The notes below the pieces were generated by a model that did no database searches, was not told where the DNA came from, and saw only the letters and a program-made list of their open reading frames with translations. Shown here piece by piece: positions 17,857-27,747 of a stretch of 64,000 nt of DNA (its first letter is position 1; the number at the start of each line of letters is the position of its first letter). The DNA lies in assembly GCF_031846265.1 (NCBI RefSeq), contig NZ_JAVRIA010000001.1, forward strand, positions 434,001 through 498,000. Direction: 5' to 3'. The translations under genes were made by a program, and so were the position numbers. This stretch comes from Microcosmobacter mediterraneus (GTDB lineage Bacteria > Bacteroidota > Bacteroidia > Flavobacteriales > Flavobacteriaceae).

Positions 17857-19878
17857 ATGAAATATCTTTATTTCTTTTTTATTCTGTGTTTTGGACACAT
17901 TGTATTTGCCCAACAAACCGAATATATTGATTTTACAAAAGCAGAAGGTCTAGTTATTATCAAAACAGATAGTTTAGGTATTGATATAAATCCAAAAATT
18001 ATTGGACAGATTAATTATACGTTCAAAACTAAAAGTGCTATTAATTCTGTCTATATAGATGCTGTTAATATGGATTTTAAAGAAATTAAATTTTTTAAAC
18101 CTAATGGAGAAAGGATAAAAGATATTGAATATTCATATGACACTAAACGTTTGACGTTTCACTTAAAATTAAAAAGAAATCAGAAGTATAAATTTCATTT
18201 GTATTATGTAGCTAAACCAGAAAAGGCAATTTATTTTTTAAAAAGGAAAGGTGATATTCAGATTTGGACTCAAGGTCAAGGTAAATACACGAGCCATTGG
18301 TTGCCTAGTTTTGATGATGTTAACGAGAAAGTTGAATTTGATTTATGGATTAACTACAATAATAAATATGAAGTTGTTTCTAATGGTAAAATCAAAACTG
18401 CATTAGAGGGCTCTTTAGAAACTACCTTTCATTATGATATGAATCAACCAATGTCCAGCTATCTCGTTGCTCTTGCCATTGGTAAGTATAATAAAATCAC
18501 AGAAACTTCTAAAAGTGGTATTCCATTAGAGTATTACTATTATCCAGAAGATTCAGCTAAGGTAGAGCCAACCTATCGTTACACAAAGCGTATGTTTGAT
18601 TTTCTAGAAAGTGAAATAGATTATCCTTATCCTTGGCAGAATTATAAGCAAGTTCCTGTTCACGACTTTTTATACTCTGGTATGGAGAATACAAGTCTTA
18701 CTATTTTCTCTGATGCTTTTGTGATCGATTCTATCGCTTTTAATGATAAAAACTATGTGAATGTAAATGCTCATGAGTTAGCACATCAATGGTTTGGCGA
18801 TTTGGTTACTGCTAAATCTGGAGAGCATCATTGGTTGCAAGAGGGTTTTGCTACTTACTATGCGTTATTAGCTGAGCGTGAGATTTTTGGAGACCATTAT
18901 TTTTATTGGAAACTCTATAATTCTGCTCAAGACTTAGCTTCGCAAGATTTAGCCAAGCAAGGTTCTAAGCTACTCAATCCTAAAGCCAGTAGTTTAACGT
19001 TTTATGAGCATGGTGCTTGGGCTTTATATGCTCTACGTGAACAAGTTGGAGACGAGGCTTTTAAAACTGCAGTAAAACGCTACTTAGAGCAACATCAATT
19101 TGCAAATGTAGAGACTCAAGATTTTATTAGTGAAGTTGAAAAGGCTTCAAATCAAGACCTTTCTGGTTTTGCATCGACCTGGTTAACAGCAGAAACATTT
19201 CCTTTTAATAAGGCTCTAGAGTTATTGAAGAACAATTCTTTCTTTATTCAAGAATATGAAATGGTAGATTGTGAAGCTAAAAATGCTCGTTGCGACTATT
19301 ATTTAACATCAACAATTTCTGATGAGGCTAAATCCAAGATCATTGCGCAAGTTCCAGAACGTGTTACCAAAGAGGTTTTTAATAGCTCATTAAAGGTGAG
19401 ACAGGCTATTGCACAACATGTGCAAACGATACCAAAAGATTTGAAAGATCATTATGAAACTTTATTAAACGATGCATCATATGTAACTATTGAAGCTGCG
19501 TTGTATAATTTATGGAATAACTTTTCTGAAGACAGATATACTTATCTAGACCAAACCAAAGATGTAGTGGGTTTTAACGATAAAAATATAAGACAGTTAT
19601 GGTTAGCACTCGCTTTAAATACCTTTGGATATGAAGATGGGAATAAGCAAGCGTATTATGAAGAGTTGGTACATTATACCACGTCAGATTTTCATTTTGA
19701 AACTCGACAATTAGCATTCACTTACCTCAATAGCTTAAAAGCTTTTAATGAGAATGCTCTCGCAAGTTTAAAAGATGCTACAACACATCATAATTGGCGA
19801 TTTAAAAAATATGCTAAAGAACTTGTAGAGGCGCTTTCAAAACATCCAGACTATAAAGTAATTTTAGATAGATACTAG
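17857..19878 (+). CDS. Secreted M1 family zinc aminopeptidase
   Basis: 673 residues with a signal peptide (~1-19, ending FAQQ). It carries the M1 exopeptidase motif GMEN (275-278) and the zinc site HELAH (306-310) with the third ligand Glu329. It removes N-terminal residues from peptides, most likely in the periplasm. The C-terminal ~200 residues form a helical region (VERVTKEVF...) shorter than in the cytosolic ~850-residue enzymes. It is a monocistronic-looking gene divergent from recG. Confidence 0.92.
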   Translation: MKYLYFFFILCFGHIVFAQQTEYIDFTKAEGLVIIKTDSLGIDINPKIIGQINYTFKTKSAINSVYIDAVNMDFKEIKFFKPNGERIKDIEYSYDTKRLTFHLKLKRNQKYKFHLYYVAKPEKAIYFLKRKGDIQIWTQGQGKYTSHWLPSFDDVNEKVEFDLWINYNNKYEVVSNGKIKTALEGSLETTFHYDMNQPMSSYLVALAIGKYNKITETSKSGIPLEYYYYPEDSAKVEPTYRYTKRMFDFLESEIDYPYPWQNYKQVPVHDFLYSGMENTSLTIFSDAFVIDSIAFNDKNYVNVNAHELAHQWFGDLVTAKSGEHHWLQEGFATYYALLAEREIFGDHYFYWKLYNSAQDLASQDLAKQGSKLLNPKASSLTFYEHGAWALYALREQVGDEAFKTAVKRYLEQHQFANVETQDFISEVEKASNQDLSGFASTWLTAETFPFNKALELLKNNSFFIQEYEMVDCEAKNARCDYYLTSTISDEAKSKIIAQVPERVTKEVFNSSLKVRQAIAQHVQTIPKDLKDHYETLLNDASYVTIEAALYNLWNNFSEDRYTYLDQTKDVVGFNDKNIRQLWLALALNTFGYEDGNKQAYYEELVHYTTSDFHFETRQLAFTYLNSLKAFNENALASLKDATTHHNWRFKKYAKELVEALSKHPDYKVILDRY

Positions 19879-19949
19879 GATCTCATAGAAATCCTTGGTC
19901 TAATTAAGATAATTTCTGCATCTTTATCTTCTAATTAAAGCTAATTAAT

Positions 19950-20861
19950 ATGCGAGCTCTCGTTATTTCTGGTGGTGGCAGTAAAGGTGCTTTTGCAGGA
20001 GGTGTGGCACAATACCTTATGGAAGACCTTGGTAGAGAGTACGACATGTTTTTAGGTACGTCTACAGGGAGTCTTCTTATTCCGCATTTAGCATGTAATA
20101 AAGTAGCTAAGGTATATGATATTTTTACTAACGTACAGCAACATGATATTTTTAGCATCAGCCCTTTTGTTCAACGTAAAAAAGGAGATAGAGAATTTGT
20201 CTCTATAGATTTTGTGAATTCCTTATGGCAATTTATAAGGATGAAACGGACTTTTGGTGAGAGTAAGGCTCTAAGACGCAACATAAAAAAAAGATTTCAT
20301 AGAGAAGAATTTGATAGGATAAAAGAAATTCGTCATGATGTTGTGGTTACTGTTTCTAATTTATCCAAGAATAGTGTAGAGTATAAGTCTATTAATGATT
20401 GTACTTATGAAGAATTCTGCGATTGGATTTGGATATCGTGTAATTACATACCATTTATGTCTTTAGTAAAAAGAAATGGTTATGAATATGCAGATGGTGG
20501 TTTGGGTTGTGTGGTTCCAATTCGCGAAGCTATACAGCGTGGTGCAACAGAAGTAGATGCTATTGTTTTAGAATCTGAAAACCTTGAGAAACAAAAGGTG
20601 TTAGGTAAGAATCCTTTTTCATTGATGCTTAATTTATTTGGTCATTTAATGAATCAGGTAGAACGTAGTGACATTACTATTGGAAAGTTAGCTGCAAAAA
20701 CTAAAGATGCTCAGCTAAATTTATACTATACACCAACGACGCTAACTGAGAACTCACTAATTTTTAGCAAACGCCTTATGGTAAAATGGTGGAAACAAGG
20801 GTATGAACATGCTAAACAAAAACACGAAAGTGGATTAGATATTGGCGAACTACCACATTAA
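19950..20861 (+). CDS. Patatin-like phospholipase
   Basis: 303 residues, no signal peptide. The oxyanion loop SGGGSKGAF (7-15), nucleophile elbow GTSTG with Ser38 and the Asp182 DGG motif make the complete Ser/Asp dyad of the patatin family. It should hydrolyse acyl lipids in the cytosol. It stands alone, 71 bases after the aminopeptidase gene, and converges on the ZIP transporter gene with only 6 bases between. Confidence 0.9.
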   Translation: MRALVISGGGSKGAFAGGVAQYLMEDLGREYDMFLGTSTGSLLIPHLACNKVAKVYDIFTNVQQHDIFSISPFVQRKKGDREFVSIDFVNSLWQFIRMKRTFGESKALRRNIKKRFHREEFDRIKEIRHDVVVTVSNLSKNSVEYKSINDCTYEEFCDWIWISCNYIPFMSLVKRNGYEYADGGLGCVVPIREAIQRGATEVDAIVLESENLEKQKVLGKNPFSLMLNLFGHLMNQVERSDITIGKLAAKTKDAQLNLYYTPTTLTENSLIFSKRLMVKWWKQGYEHAKQKHESGLDIGELPH

Positions 20862-20867
20862 TTCTTT

Positions 20868-21542
20868 CTAAATAAAATAAGCGATAACTACAGCAGCAAT
20901 TATGGTTAATAATTTGGCAATATTAAATTTATGACCTTCGCTACTTTCAAAAAGAATAATGGTTGAAATGTGTAGGAATATACCAATGACGAGAGCATTG
21001 ATATAAATTGTGTAGTTTCCAAGCTCAGGAACTTCATTAGATAACCATGTGCCAAGTGGTGTCATTAGTGCAAAAACGGTTAGAAAAATAATAATCTGCT
21101 GTTTGCTAAATTTTGCATTAACCAAAAATCCAGTCACAATCATAGCGATAGGAATTTTATGAATAAGTACACCATAAACCATATCGTTATGCTGATGAAT
21201 AGGAAATCCTTCTAATACGCTATGTATACATAGACTAATAAATAATAACCAAGGAAATTTATGTGATGTACCATGATTATGAATATGACCATGTTCAGCA
21301 CCTTTAGAAAGTGTTTCTAAAAATATTTGCAAGACAATACCACACATTATTAAAAGGCCTGTCCACTTTGCTTCTAAATGACTATAAACATCTGGTAACA
21401 ATTCAAATAAGGTTATCGCTAAAAGAAAAGCACCACTAAAGGAGAGTAGTAATTTAGAATTTTTAGGATTCTTATTCTTATTAAGAAGAACCAGAAGTAT
21501 TCCTAAAACAACTGCATATATTGGGAATAAGAATTTGTTCAA
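20868..21542 (-). CDS. ZIP family metal transporter
   Basis: 224 residues with about seven to eight membrane helices, a histidine-rich loop HGHIHNHGTSH (about 103-113), and metal-site helices with SLCIHSVLEGFPI and VLIHKIPIAM. ZIP proteins import Zn2+ or other divalent ions. The start is TTG at 21542; no ATG fits the hydrophobic first helix better. It is 7 bases downstream of a methyltransferase gene and probably co-transcribed. Confidence 0.88.
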   Translation of the reverse strand: MNKFLFPIYAVVLGILLVLLNKNKNPKNSKLLLSFSGAFLLAITLFELLPDVYSHLEAKWTGLLIMCGIVLQIFLETLSKGAEHGHIHNHGTSHKFPWLLFISLCIHSVLEGFPIHQHNDMVYGVLIHKIPIAMIVTGFLVNAKFSKQQIIIFLTVFALMTPLGTWLSNEVPELGNYTIYINALVIGIFLHISTIILFESSEGHKFNIAKLLTIIAAVVIAYFI

Positions 21543-21549
21543 GTATTAT

Positions 21550-22281
21550 TTATTTAAAGATTAAAATGAGACGTTCTGAAGTTTTACTATTAAATCTATT
21601 CAAATTATAATCTCCATAAACTTCTAAAAGGTCAACATCTGCTTTTTTAAAGAGTAATTTAAAATCGTCTAGAGTAAATGCTCTAACACGTTCTTCAAAA
21701 TGATACGCTTCCCCTTCATGCATAAAGGAAATATCTTTAAAAATATAGCCATTTTCTAATCGTCGCTTAAGTAAGAAATCAATGCCATCAACTGTTTTGG
21801 TATTCTCATCAACTAAATTATCAATAACATATTCAGAATTCATAAAATCAATAACACCAAATCCATAGTTATTTAAATTCGCTTTAATAGACTTAATAGT
21901 GTTGATGTTATTTTCATCGTCTTCAAAATAACCAAAGCTTGTAAACAAATTAAAAACAGCATCAAAAGTACTGCCAAAAGGTTGACACATATCATGTACT
22001 TTAAACTCTAAAGTCTCATTTTCAAATTGTTTAGCATGCGCAATACTATTTTCAGATAAATCTACTCCAGTAACGTTATAACCTAATCTGTTTAGGAAAA
22101 TAGAATGACGACCTTTACCACAGGCTAAATCTAGAATTCGAGACTGCTCTGGTAAGCTTAAATGCTGAGTAATATTAGACATAAATAATTCTGCCTCTTC
22201 ATAATCTCTATCTTTATAGAGCGTATGATAAAACGGTGTATCAAACCAAGACGCATACCAAGTGGATTGTTCTTTGAGCAT
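21550..22281 (-). CDS. Class I SAM-dependent methyltransferase
   Basis: 243 residues. Motif I is ILDLACGKGRHSIFL and motif post-I is VTGVDLSENSI, the usual Rossmann methyltransferase signature; YADY-like WYASWFDTPFYHTLYKDRD at the start is common to a Bacteroidetes subfamily. The substrate is unknown. Promoter region is shared with the divergent RNA methyltransferase gene through a perfect palindrome. Confidence 0.88.
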   Translation of the reverse strand: MLKEQSTWYASWFDTPFYHTLYKDRDYEEAELFMSNITQHLSLPEQSRILDLACGKGRHSIFLNRLGYNVTGVDLSENSIAHAKQFENETLEFKVHDMCQPFGSTFDAVFNLFTSFGYFEDDENNINTIKSIKANLNNYGFGVIDFMNSEYVIDNLVDENTKTVDGIDFLLKRRLENGYIFKDISFMHEGEAYHFEERVRAFTLDDFKLLFKKADVDLLEVYGDYNLNRFNSKTSERLILIFK

Positions 22282-22296
22282 AAGTTAGCAGTTACC

Positions 22297-22320
22297 TTGC
22301 AAAAATAGCTATTTTTGCAA
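22297..22320. promoter_or_regulatory. 24-base perfect palindrome holding two divergent -7 elements
   Basis: The palindrome is TTGCAAAAATAG followed by its exact complement half. Its centre is between 22308 and 22309. TATTTTTG (TAnnTTTG type) appears on the plus strand at 22310-22317 and on the minus strand at 22307-22300. Each is placed 15-25 bases from the start codon it faces (22338 and 22281). It therefore looks like a symmetric back-to-back promoter pair or an operator over both. Confidence 0.5.
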
Positions 22321-22337
22321 CCGATTAGACGTATAGT

Positions 22338-23498
22338 ATGGACAATAATTTTAAGATGGTCGCAAAGACCTTATATGGTTTTGAAGAACTTTTATCTAAA
22401 GAGTTGTTGCAATTAGGTGCTCAAGAGATAAAAAAAGGTGTTAGAAATGTAAGTTTTGTAGGTGATAAAGGCTTTATGTACAAAGCCAATATGGGATTAC
22501 GTACTGCGATTAAGATTTTAAAACCCATTAAGACGTTTAGAATATCAAACGAGAAAGATTTGTACAACCAAGTGTATAAAATCAATTGGGAAACGTATTT
22601 AAAACCAGAAGGATCCTTGGCAGTAGATGCAACTGTACATTCACATGTGTTTACACACTCAAAATTCATTGCGCTTAAAACTAAAGATGCTATTGTAGAT
22701 CGTTTTAGAGATTCTGCAGGTGTAAGACCTAATGTAGATTTACGATTTCCAGATTTAAAGATAAATGTTCATATTGACAGGCAATTGTGCACCATTTCGT
22801 TAGACACCTCTGGTGAGTCATTACATAAACGAGGTTATAAAACCGCAACTAATATTGCACCAATTAATGAAGTTTTGGCAGCGGGTTTAATTATGCTTTC
22901 TGGTTGGGATGGACAAACCGATTTTATGGATCCTATGTGTGGTAGTGGTACGGTTTTAGCTGAAGCTGCTATGATTGCGTGTAATATTCCACCCAATTTA
23001 ATGCGAAAAGAGTTTGCTTTCGAACGTTGGCAAGATTGGGATGTAGATCTATTTGAAAAAATAGAAGAGAGCTTGCTCAAAAAGACTAGAGATTTTCATT
23101 ATAAAATTTTGGGTTATGATAAATCGCCATCAGCAGTACGTAAAGCTACTGATAATATAAAGAATGCACATTTAGATGAGTTTATAACCATTAAGCACGA
23201 GGATTTCTTTAAGACTCAAAAATCAGGAACAGATACATTGCACATGGTGTTTAATCCACCTTATGGCGAACGATTAGAAAATCTTAATGTAGAAGAGTTT
23301 TATGGTAATATTGGTACGACTCTAAAACATGGTTACCCTAAAACCAATGCTTGGTTAATTACCTCTAACCTTGAAGCGTTAAAATCTGTTGGATTAAGAC
23401 CATCCCGAAAAATTAAAGTATTTAATGCTAAATTAGAAAGTCGTTTAGTAAAGTACGAAATGTATGAAGGGAGTAAAAAAGCGAAGAAGAATTTGTAG
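22338..23498 (+). CDS. THUMP-domain RNA (guanine-N2) methyltransferase, RlmL type
   Basis: 386 residues. The N-terminal ~160 residues are a ferredoxin-like/THUMP RNA-binding module. The C-terminal part is a methyltransferase with motif I DPMCGSGTVLAEAA and catalytic NPPYGERL, the signature of N2-guanine methylation as in the N-terminal half of RlmKL. The RlmK half is absent, as usual in this phylum. The probable target is 23S rRNA, but the exact base is not readable. Confidence 0.9.
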   Translation: MDNNFKMVAKTLYGFEELLSKELLQLGAQEIKKGVRNVSFVGDKGFMYKANMGLRTAIKILKPIKTFRISNEKDLYNQVYKINWETYLKPEGSLAVDATVHSHVFTHSKFIALKTKDAIVDRFRDSAGVRPNVDLRFPDLKINVHIDRQLCTISLDTSGESLHKRGYKTATNIAPINEVLAAGLIMLSGWDGQTDFMDPMCGSGTVLAEAAMIACNIPPNLMRKEFAFERWQDWDVDLFEKIEESLLKKTRDFHYKILGYDKSPSAVRKATDNIKNAHLDEFITIKHEDFFKTQKSGTDTLHMVFNPPYGERLENLNVEEFYGNIGTTLKHGYPKTNAWLITSNLEALKSVGLRPSRKIKVFNAKLESRLVKYEMYEGSKKAKKNL

Positions 23499-23616
23499 TT
23501 AGATCATTGGCTTTTTTCATTCTGCACATAGATACAGAATCCATTTGCCACTATAAATGTTGAATTAAGTAAAAGATTAGTAAAGTACCAAGATGTACTA
23601 TGATTTGTGTTTGTTT

Positions 23617-24078
23617 TTAATCTTCCTTGATGGATAACCATTCCTCATAAGTCACTACACGTTTTTCTTCATTAGATTTTGACTTACCAGGTAAAATTCC
23701 AATAAATTCTAGATCGTGTCCATCTGGATCATTGAAATAAATTGATATGGCAGGCATCCAACAAAAAACCATGGGTTGTTCTTTATCGTTGTTTAAAAAA
23801 TTCCAAAAATTAAGCTGTTTAGATTTAAGAAATTCAACAGAGTGTTTTAAAACCCATTCTGGATCACATTGAAATGCAAAGTGACGTATATCAATCTCTT
23901 CTTTAGGTTTTTCCCATAGTCCAAGCATAAACTGTTTATCTTCTCCTATCCAAAAAAAAGCAGTTCTACGTTCTGTGCCAAGACGACATTGTTTTAGTCC
24001 AAGAGTTTCTGAGTAAAAAGCAATAGAGCGTTCTAAATTTTCTACAAATAAATGAGTTTCATAAAGTCCTTTGATCAT
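23617..24078 (-). CDS. VOC family (glyoxalase-like) protein
   Basis: 153 residues with two beta-alpha-beta-beta-beta modules. ETHLFVENLERSIAFYSETLGL opens the first, and SIYFNDPDGHDLEFIG closes the second, with the metal-type His/Glu positions present. Fosfomycin-resistance-like and lactoylglutathione-lyase-like proteins share this fold; the reaction cannot be read. It follows the amidohydrolase gene by 5 bases on the same strand and is probably co-transcribed. Confidence 0.88.
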   Translation of the reverse strand: MIKGLYETHLFVENLERSIAFYSETLGLKQCRLGTERRTAFFWIGEDKQFMLGLWEKPKEEIDIRHFAFQCDPEWVLKHSVEFLKSKQLNFWNFLNNDKEQPMVFCWMPAISIYFNDPDGHDLEFIGILPGKSKSNEEKRVVTYEEWLSIKED

Positions 24079-24083
24079 AATCG

Positions 24084-25781
24084 TTATTTTTCAAATACAA
24101 TTTTACCTTCCTTTATTGTTTTCAGGACTTGAATATCTTTTATGTTTTTTGGTTCTACTGTCAATGGGTTTTTATCTAAAATCACAAAATCGGCTAGTTT
24201 TCCGATTTCTAGACTTCCTTTTTTATCTTCCTCATAATGTTGGTATGCCGACCAGATGGTTATGGCTTGTAAAGCTTCATATGGAGTTAATCGTTCATCA
24301 GGACCAATGACTCCACCTGAGCGAGAAGTACGTTCTACAGCAGTCCATAATACACGCATTAAATTTGGAAGTGCAACTGGCGCATCTGTATGAATGGTAA
24401 TTTTCATACCTTTATTTAATGCCGTTTTTACTGGGCTTATATTTTGAACTAATGAATCACCTATTAATTCCTTATGCCAATCTCCCCAATAAAACGTATG
24501 TAATGGAAATAAAGATGCAATCATATTCATTTCTTTTGCCTCGTCTAGTTGATCTTCACGTATATACTGCCCATGAATAATTACATCACGCCTATGGTCT
24601 TTACCATATTTTTCTTGTAATGGTTTTAATGTTCTTATAAATTGGTCAATGGCTGCATCACCATTTGTATGTGATAAAATTTGCCAATTATTTTCAAAAC
24701 CTTTTTCGAATATAGATGTAAGGACACTGTCATTTGGTATTGCTGGGTAACCACTATAATTATGAGGCATTCCATCAGGAGACAAAAGGTAAGGCTCCGT
24801 TCTCCAAGCAGTTCTGCCTTGTGGGGAACCATCTAAGGTTACTTTCATTCCGCCAATCCTGTACCTATTTGTATACGTTCTACTATTCCATTTACTATCC
24901 ATGTATTTATCTACAAACGCATAGTCTATATAGCTTATTACATCAATTTTGTATTTATCCTTTTCTGCCATGGCCACTAGCATTTCATGATTTTGCATCG
25001 CTCTTCCTTCTTGAGCAGTTGTATAACCGTAAGACAAGGCCATTTCCTGCCCAGCTTCGAAAAATCGTACTAAAGCCTCTTCAGACTTAGGTGCTATCGC
25101 TTGTAATATGTAAGGGATTGCAGCCAGTTCTTCCAAAACTCCATTGGGTTCTGTAGACTTATTTTCGCGTCTAATAAGCCCACCTTCTGGGTCCTTACTG
25201 TTTTTATCAATGCCTAACTTTTCCAATCCTTTTGAGTTTACTACGGCAAAGTGTCCAGAAATATGAGTGATTATAATAGGAAATTCCGTGCTGACTTTAT
25301 CCAAGTCGTGTTTGGTAGGAAATCGTTTTTCTATCAAAATAGAATCATCGAAGCCCGTACCAAATATCCAACCTGTTAAGGCTCTATTTTCTGATGTATT
25401 CCATGTTTTTAAGACCGAAATTAAAGTTTCTATATCATTAACATTAGCGTCAGGCGATGCCAACAATTGTGCACCAATCGCTTGGGCTCCAAAATTAGCA
25501 AAATGCGCATGGCCATCTATTAATCCAGGAACAAGCGTATTGCCGTCTAGATTTATCATTTTATGACCTTTGCCTGCAATCTTCATTGCTTCTTCGCTCG
25601 AGCCTGTAAAAACTATCTTGCCTTGTTTTTCAACAATCGCTTCAACATAATTTGGCGTGTCTCCAACCATAGTAATAATATCTCCATTGTAATAGACTAT
25701 TGGTGAGTTAGTGTTTTCATAGTTATTACAAGAAAAAAACAGTGATAATCCTAGAATTAAAAGAAAGAGTTTTTTGGTCAT
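24084..25781 (-). CDS. Lipoprotein amidohydrolase (YtcJ-like, Amidohydro_3)
   Basis: 565 residues. A lipoprotein signal ends SLFFSC, with acylated Cys18. The TIM-barrel amidohydrolase shows LIDGHAHFANFG (first metal His pair), HTNGDAAID and ITIHTDAPVALP near the fourth strand-end Asp, and ends in the family's GSLEIGKLADFVILDKNP. These enzymes hydrolyse amide or cyclic C-N bonds; the substrate is unknown. Being a lipoprotein it acts in the envelope. Leads a two-gene unit with the VOC protein. Confidence 0.88.
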   Translation of the reverse strand: MTKKLFLLILGLSLFFSCNNYENTNSPIVYYNGDIITMVGDTPNYVEAIVEKQGKIVFTGSSEEAMKIAGKGHKMINLDGNTLVPGLIDGHAHFANFGAQAIGAQLLASPDANVNDIETLISVLKTWNTSENRALTGWIFGTGFDDSILIEKRFPTKHDLDKVSTEFPIIITHISGHFAVVNSKGLEKLGIDKNSKDPEGGLIRRENKSTEPNGVLEELAAIPYILQAIAPKSEEALVRFFEAGQEMALSYGYTTAQEGRAMQNHEMLVAMAEKDKYKIDVISYIDYAFVDKYMDSKWNSRTYTNRYRIGGMKVTLDGSPQGRTAWRTEPYLLSPDGMPHNYSGYPAIPNDSVLTSIFEKGFENNWQILSHTNGDAAIDQFIRTLKPLQEKYGKDHRRDVIIHGQYIREDQLDEAKEMNMIASLFPLHTFYWGDWHKELIGDSLVQNISPVKTALNKGMKITIHTDAPVALPNLMRVLWTAVERTSRSGGVIGPDERLTPYEALQAITIWSAYQHYEEDKKGSLEIGKLADFVILDKNPLTVEPKNIKDIQVLKTIKEGKIVFEK

Positions 25782-25902
25782 TATTGAGTTTTTATTATTC
25801 TGTATTTATGCTTAAGCTTTGGTATATTATTTAAGACTAAGATAATTAAAAGTTATATTTTAAGATAGTGATAATCGATTCGATTTTTTCTTTTTTATAC
25901 CA

Positions 25903-26430
25903 TTAATCATAGTTTTCCATTAAAGTTTTAGTATGATGTTGCACGTGGTAAGCAGTCCACATAATAATTTCACGCACTGGCATTTTACCTAGTAATGGAT
26001 GAGGAAGAATAAGATGATCTAAATCCTTATCCTTTAAACGTTGAGTTTTTACTTGTAATTTTTTTTGTTCTACTTGTAGTCTAGTCAATATATAGCTCTT
26101 ATCATTAAAGGAAGGTAGTTTCATGTTCTGAGATCCTTTAAAGGTTTTACCTTTAGCTTCAATTAAACGGTCTTGGTAGCGTTTAACAACAGCATCATAA
26201 GCTCTAACTGGTCTGTTGGCTTTTCCAAATTTATATTTTAGCAAAAATTTAGGCATACTTAGAGCAGTGTTGAGAGGTTTTATAGACTGTAATAAATGTA
26301 AGGCATGTTGTCCTGTGGTCCATTTGCCTTTAGGTCCAGAGGTCCATTGTTCGGGGTTTTTGGAGTCTAAAACTTTAAATAAGTCTTGATGCTTTTCTTC
26401 TAATAATTCTACGATGGCTTCTTTATCCAT
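25903..26430 (-). CDS. DinB superfamily protein
   Basis: 175 residues making a four-helix bundle. The putative metal-binding histidines are in GQHALHLLQS (about 46-50) and near the end in TAYHVQHHTKTL. DinB-like proteins are metal-dependent thiol-S-transferases or unassigned stress proteins. Stands alone between the amidohydrolase and DUF6048 genes. Confidence 0.85.
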   Translation of the reverse strand: MDKEAIVELLEEKHQDLFKVLDSKNPEQWTSGPKGKWTTGQHALHLLQSIKPLNTALSMPKFLLKYKFGKANRPVRAYDAVVKRYQDRLIEAKGKTFKGSQNMKLPSFNDKSYILTRLQVEQKKLQVKTQRLKDKDLDHLILPHPLLGKMPVREIIMWTAYHVQHHTKTLMENYD

Positions 26431-26492
26431 GAGATTTTGAAATTATTAGAATAATATAATGAATTTTGATTGAAGTAAAAAGTTGATAATTA

Positions 26493-27224
26493 CTATTCTT
26501 CACCGATTACCTTAACGGTTTTATCCTTTTTAAAAATAGGTATTAAGTATGATATGTTATAACCAAAGCCTACACCAAAACGTCCACTATCAAAGGTTTT
26601 GTTGAAACCAGGTATGTAAACATTTTCAAAATTTGAAGGCTCGTCTAGGCTAACTAAACCTTTAAGCTGAACATTTAATCCCATGTAAAGATTATTAAGT
26701 ACTTCGGCTTTCATGCCAAAAAGAACTTCTACCCAAATTGCTGTTAAGCCATTAAATTCTTGTCCAACAACAGAGGAGTATTGTCCAAAAAGTGTATTGT
26801 TAACATCGTAAATTGTAAAGCTATCTAACTGTTGCTTAAAAGAAGATACACCAACTCTAAAACCACCAAATAGCATGTTTTCCATGTTGAGCCAATTACG
26901 ATAAAAGTTATAATCTACACCAGCTTTAAAATAACTTCCTGTTGTGGTAACGTCTAAAAAATCTGTGGTTGTTCTTTTATCCTCTGTACCCAATTCTCCT
27001 GCCAAGTACCAACGTTTAGTTAACCTGTAATCACCATTAATTTCAAAACCTGTATAATCGTCATCTACTACTGTACGTACTAATTTATAAATATCACCAC
27101 CTAAGCGAAAGCCATAGTCCTGCTTATAAACTATAGAATCAGTTTTGGTTTCTTGTGCCATAAGTGTAGAACAGCACAGTAATATAAGCATTAACTTAGT
27201 GGTAAATAAGAATGTGCGTTTCAT
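26493..27224 (-). CDS. DUF6048 outer-membrane beta-barrel-like protein
   Basis: 243 residues with a signal peptide (1-23, ending TLMAQ) followed by alternating amphipathic strands typical of a small outer-membrane barrel (FEINGDYRLTKRWYLAGELG, FGVGFGYNISYLIPIF). The family is of unknown function and common in Flavobacteriaceae. Its start overlaps the end of the DUF6452 gene by 29 bases, and both follow the rRNA methyltransferase gene, forming a tight three-gene unit. Confidence 0.8.
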   Translation of the reverse strand: MKRTFLFTTKLMLILLCCSTLMAQETKTDSIVYKQDYGFRLGGDIYKLVRTVVDDDYTGFEINGDYRLTKRWYLAGELGTEDKRTTTDFLDVTTTGSYFKAGVDYNFYRNWLNMENMLFGGFRVGVSSFKQQLDSFTIYDVNNTLFGQYSSVVGQEFNGLTAIWVEVLFGMKAEVLNNLYMGLNVQLKGLVSLDEPSNFENVYIPGFNKTFDSGRFGVGFGYNISYLIPIFKKDKTVKVIGEE

Positions 27225-27744
27225 TAGTGTTGTCTATAGTAAAGTTTTGTATAGCAAAATTAGTAATCCAAAGATCACCATCATCTATGATATTAAAAGC
27301 AGTATTAAAGGTAGATTCTAAATTAAAAATACTTTTATAACCACAAGCTCTTGATACATATATAAACTCTGTCGTATATGTTATTTCTATAATATCTGTA
27401 TTAGAAAACGTGGTATCATCTCCGTCATCATCAAAATCTGCATCTTGTATTAATGCATAACGTGTGGTAATTGGTGTGGTTTCGTTCTCGTCTTGTACGT
27501 GTAAAGGAAGTGCTATTGCATTTGTTGTAGATATAGATCCTATGGTAGCAATTGGTGTTAGAGATTGGTCTAAGGCTACCACCAGGAGCTGACGAACATT
27601 TTTAGGATCATCTAAAGTTTCGTTGTCATTAAAGTTAATAATTAATGTAGGAGTGGTTTCAGTTGCCTCTGCACAAATATCATCACGCTCACACCCTATT
27701 AGTCCGATGGCAATTATAAGTATAAATATATTTAGCTTTTTCAT
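27196..27744 (-). CDS. DUF6452 lipoprotein
   Basis: 182 residues. A lipoprotein signal is present (FILIIAIGLIGCERDD, Cys18), and the mature part is a beta-rich domain beginning with DDICAEATETTPTLIINFND, the DUF6452 hallmark. The Cys in DDIC and the one in SRACGYKS may pair. It overlaps the DUF6048 gene, whose product is probably a partner in the envelope. Function unknown. Confidence 0.82.
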   Translation of the reverse strand: MKKLNIFILIIAIGLIGCERDDICAEATETTPTLIINFNDNETLDDPKNVRQLLVVALDQSLTPIATIGSISTTNAIALPLHVQDENETTPITTRYALIQDADFDDDGDDTTFSNTDIIEITYTTEFIYVSRACGYKSIFNLESTFNTAFNIIDDGDLWITNFAIQNFTIDNTNETHILIYH

Positions 27745-27747
27745 TAA

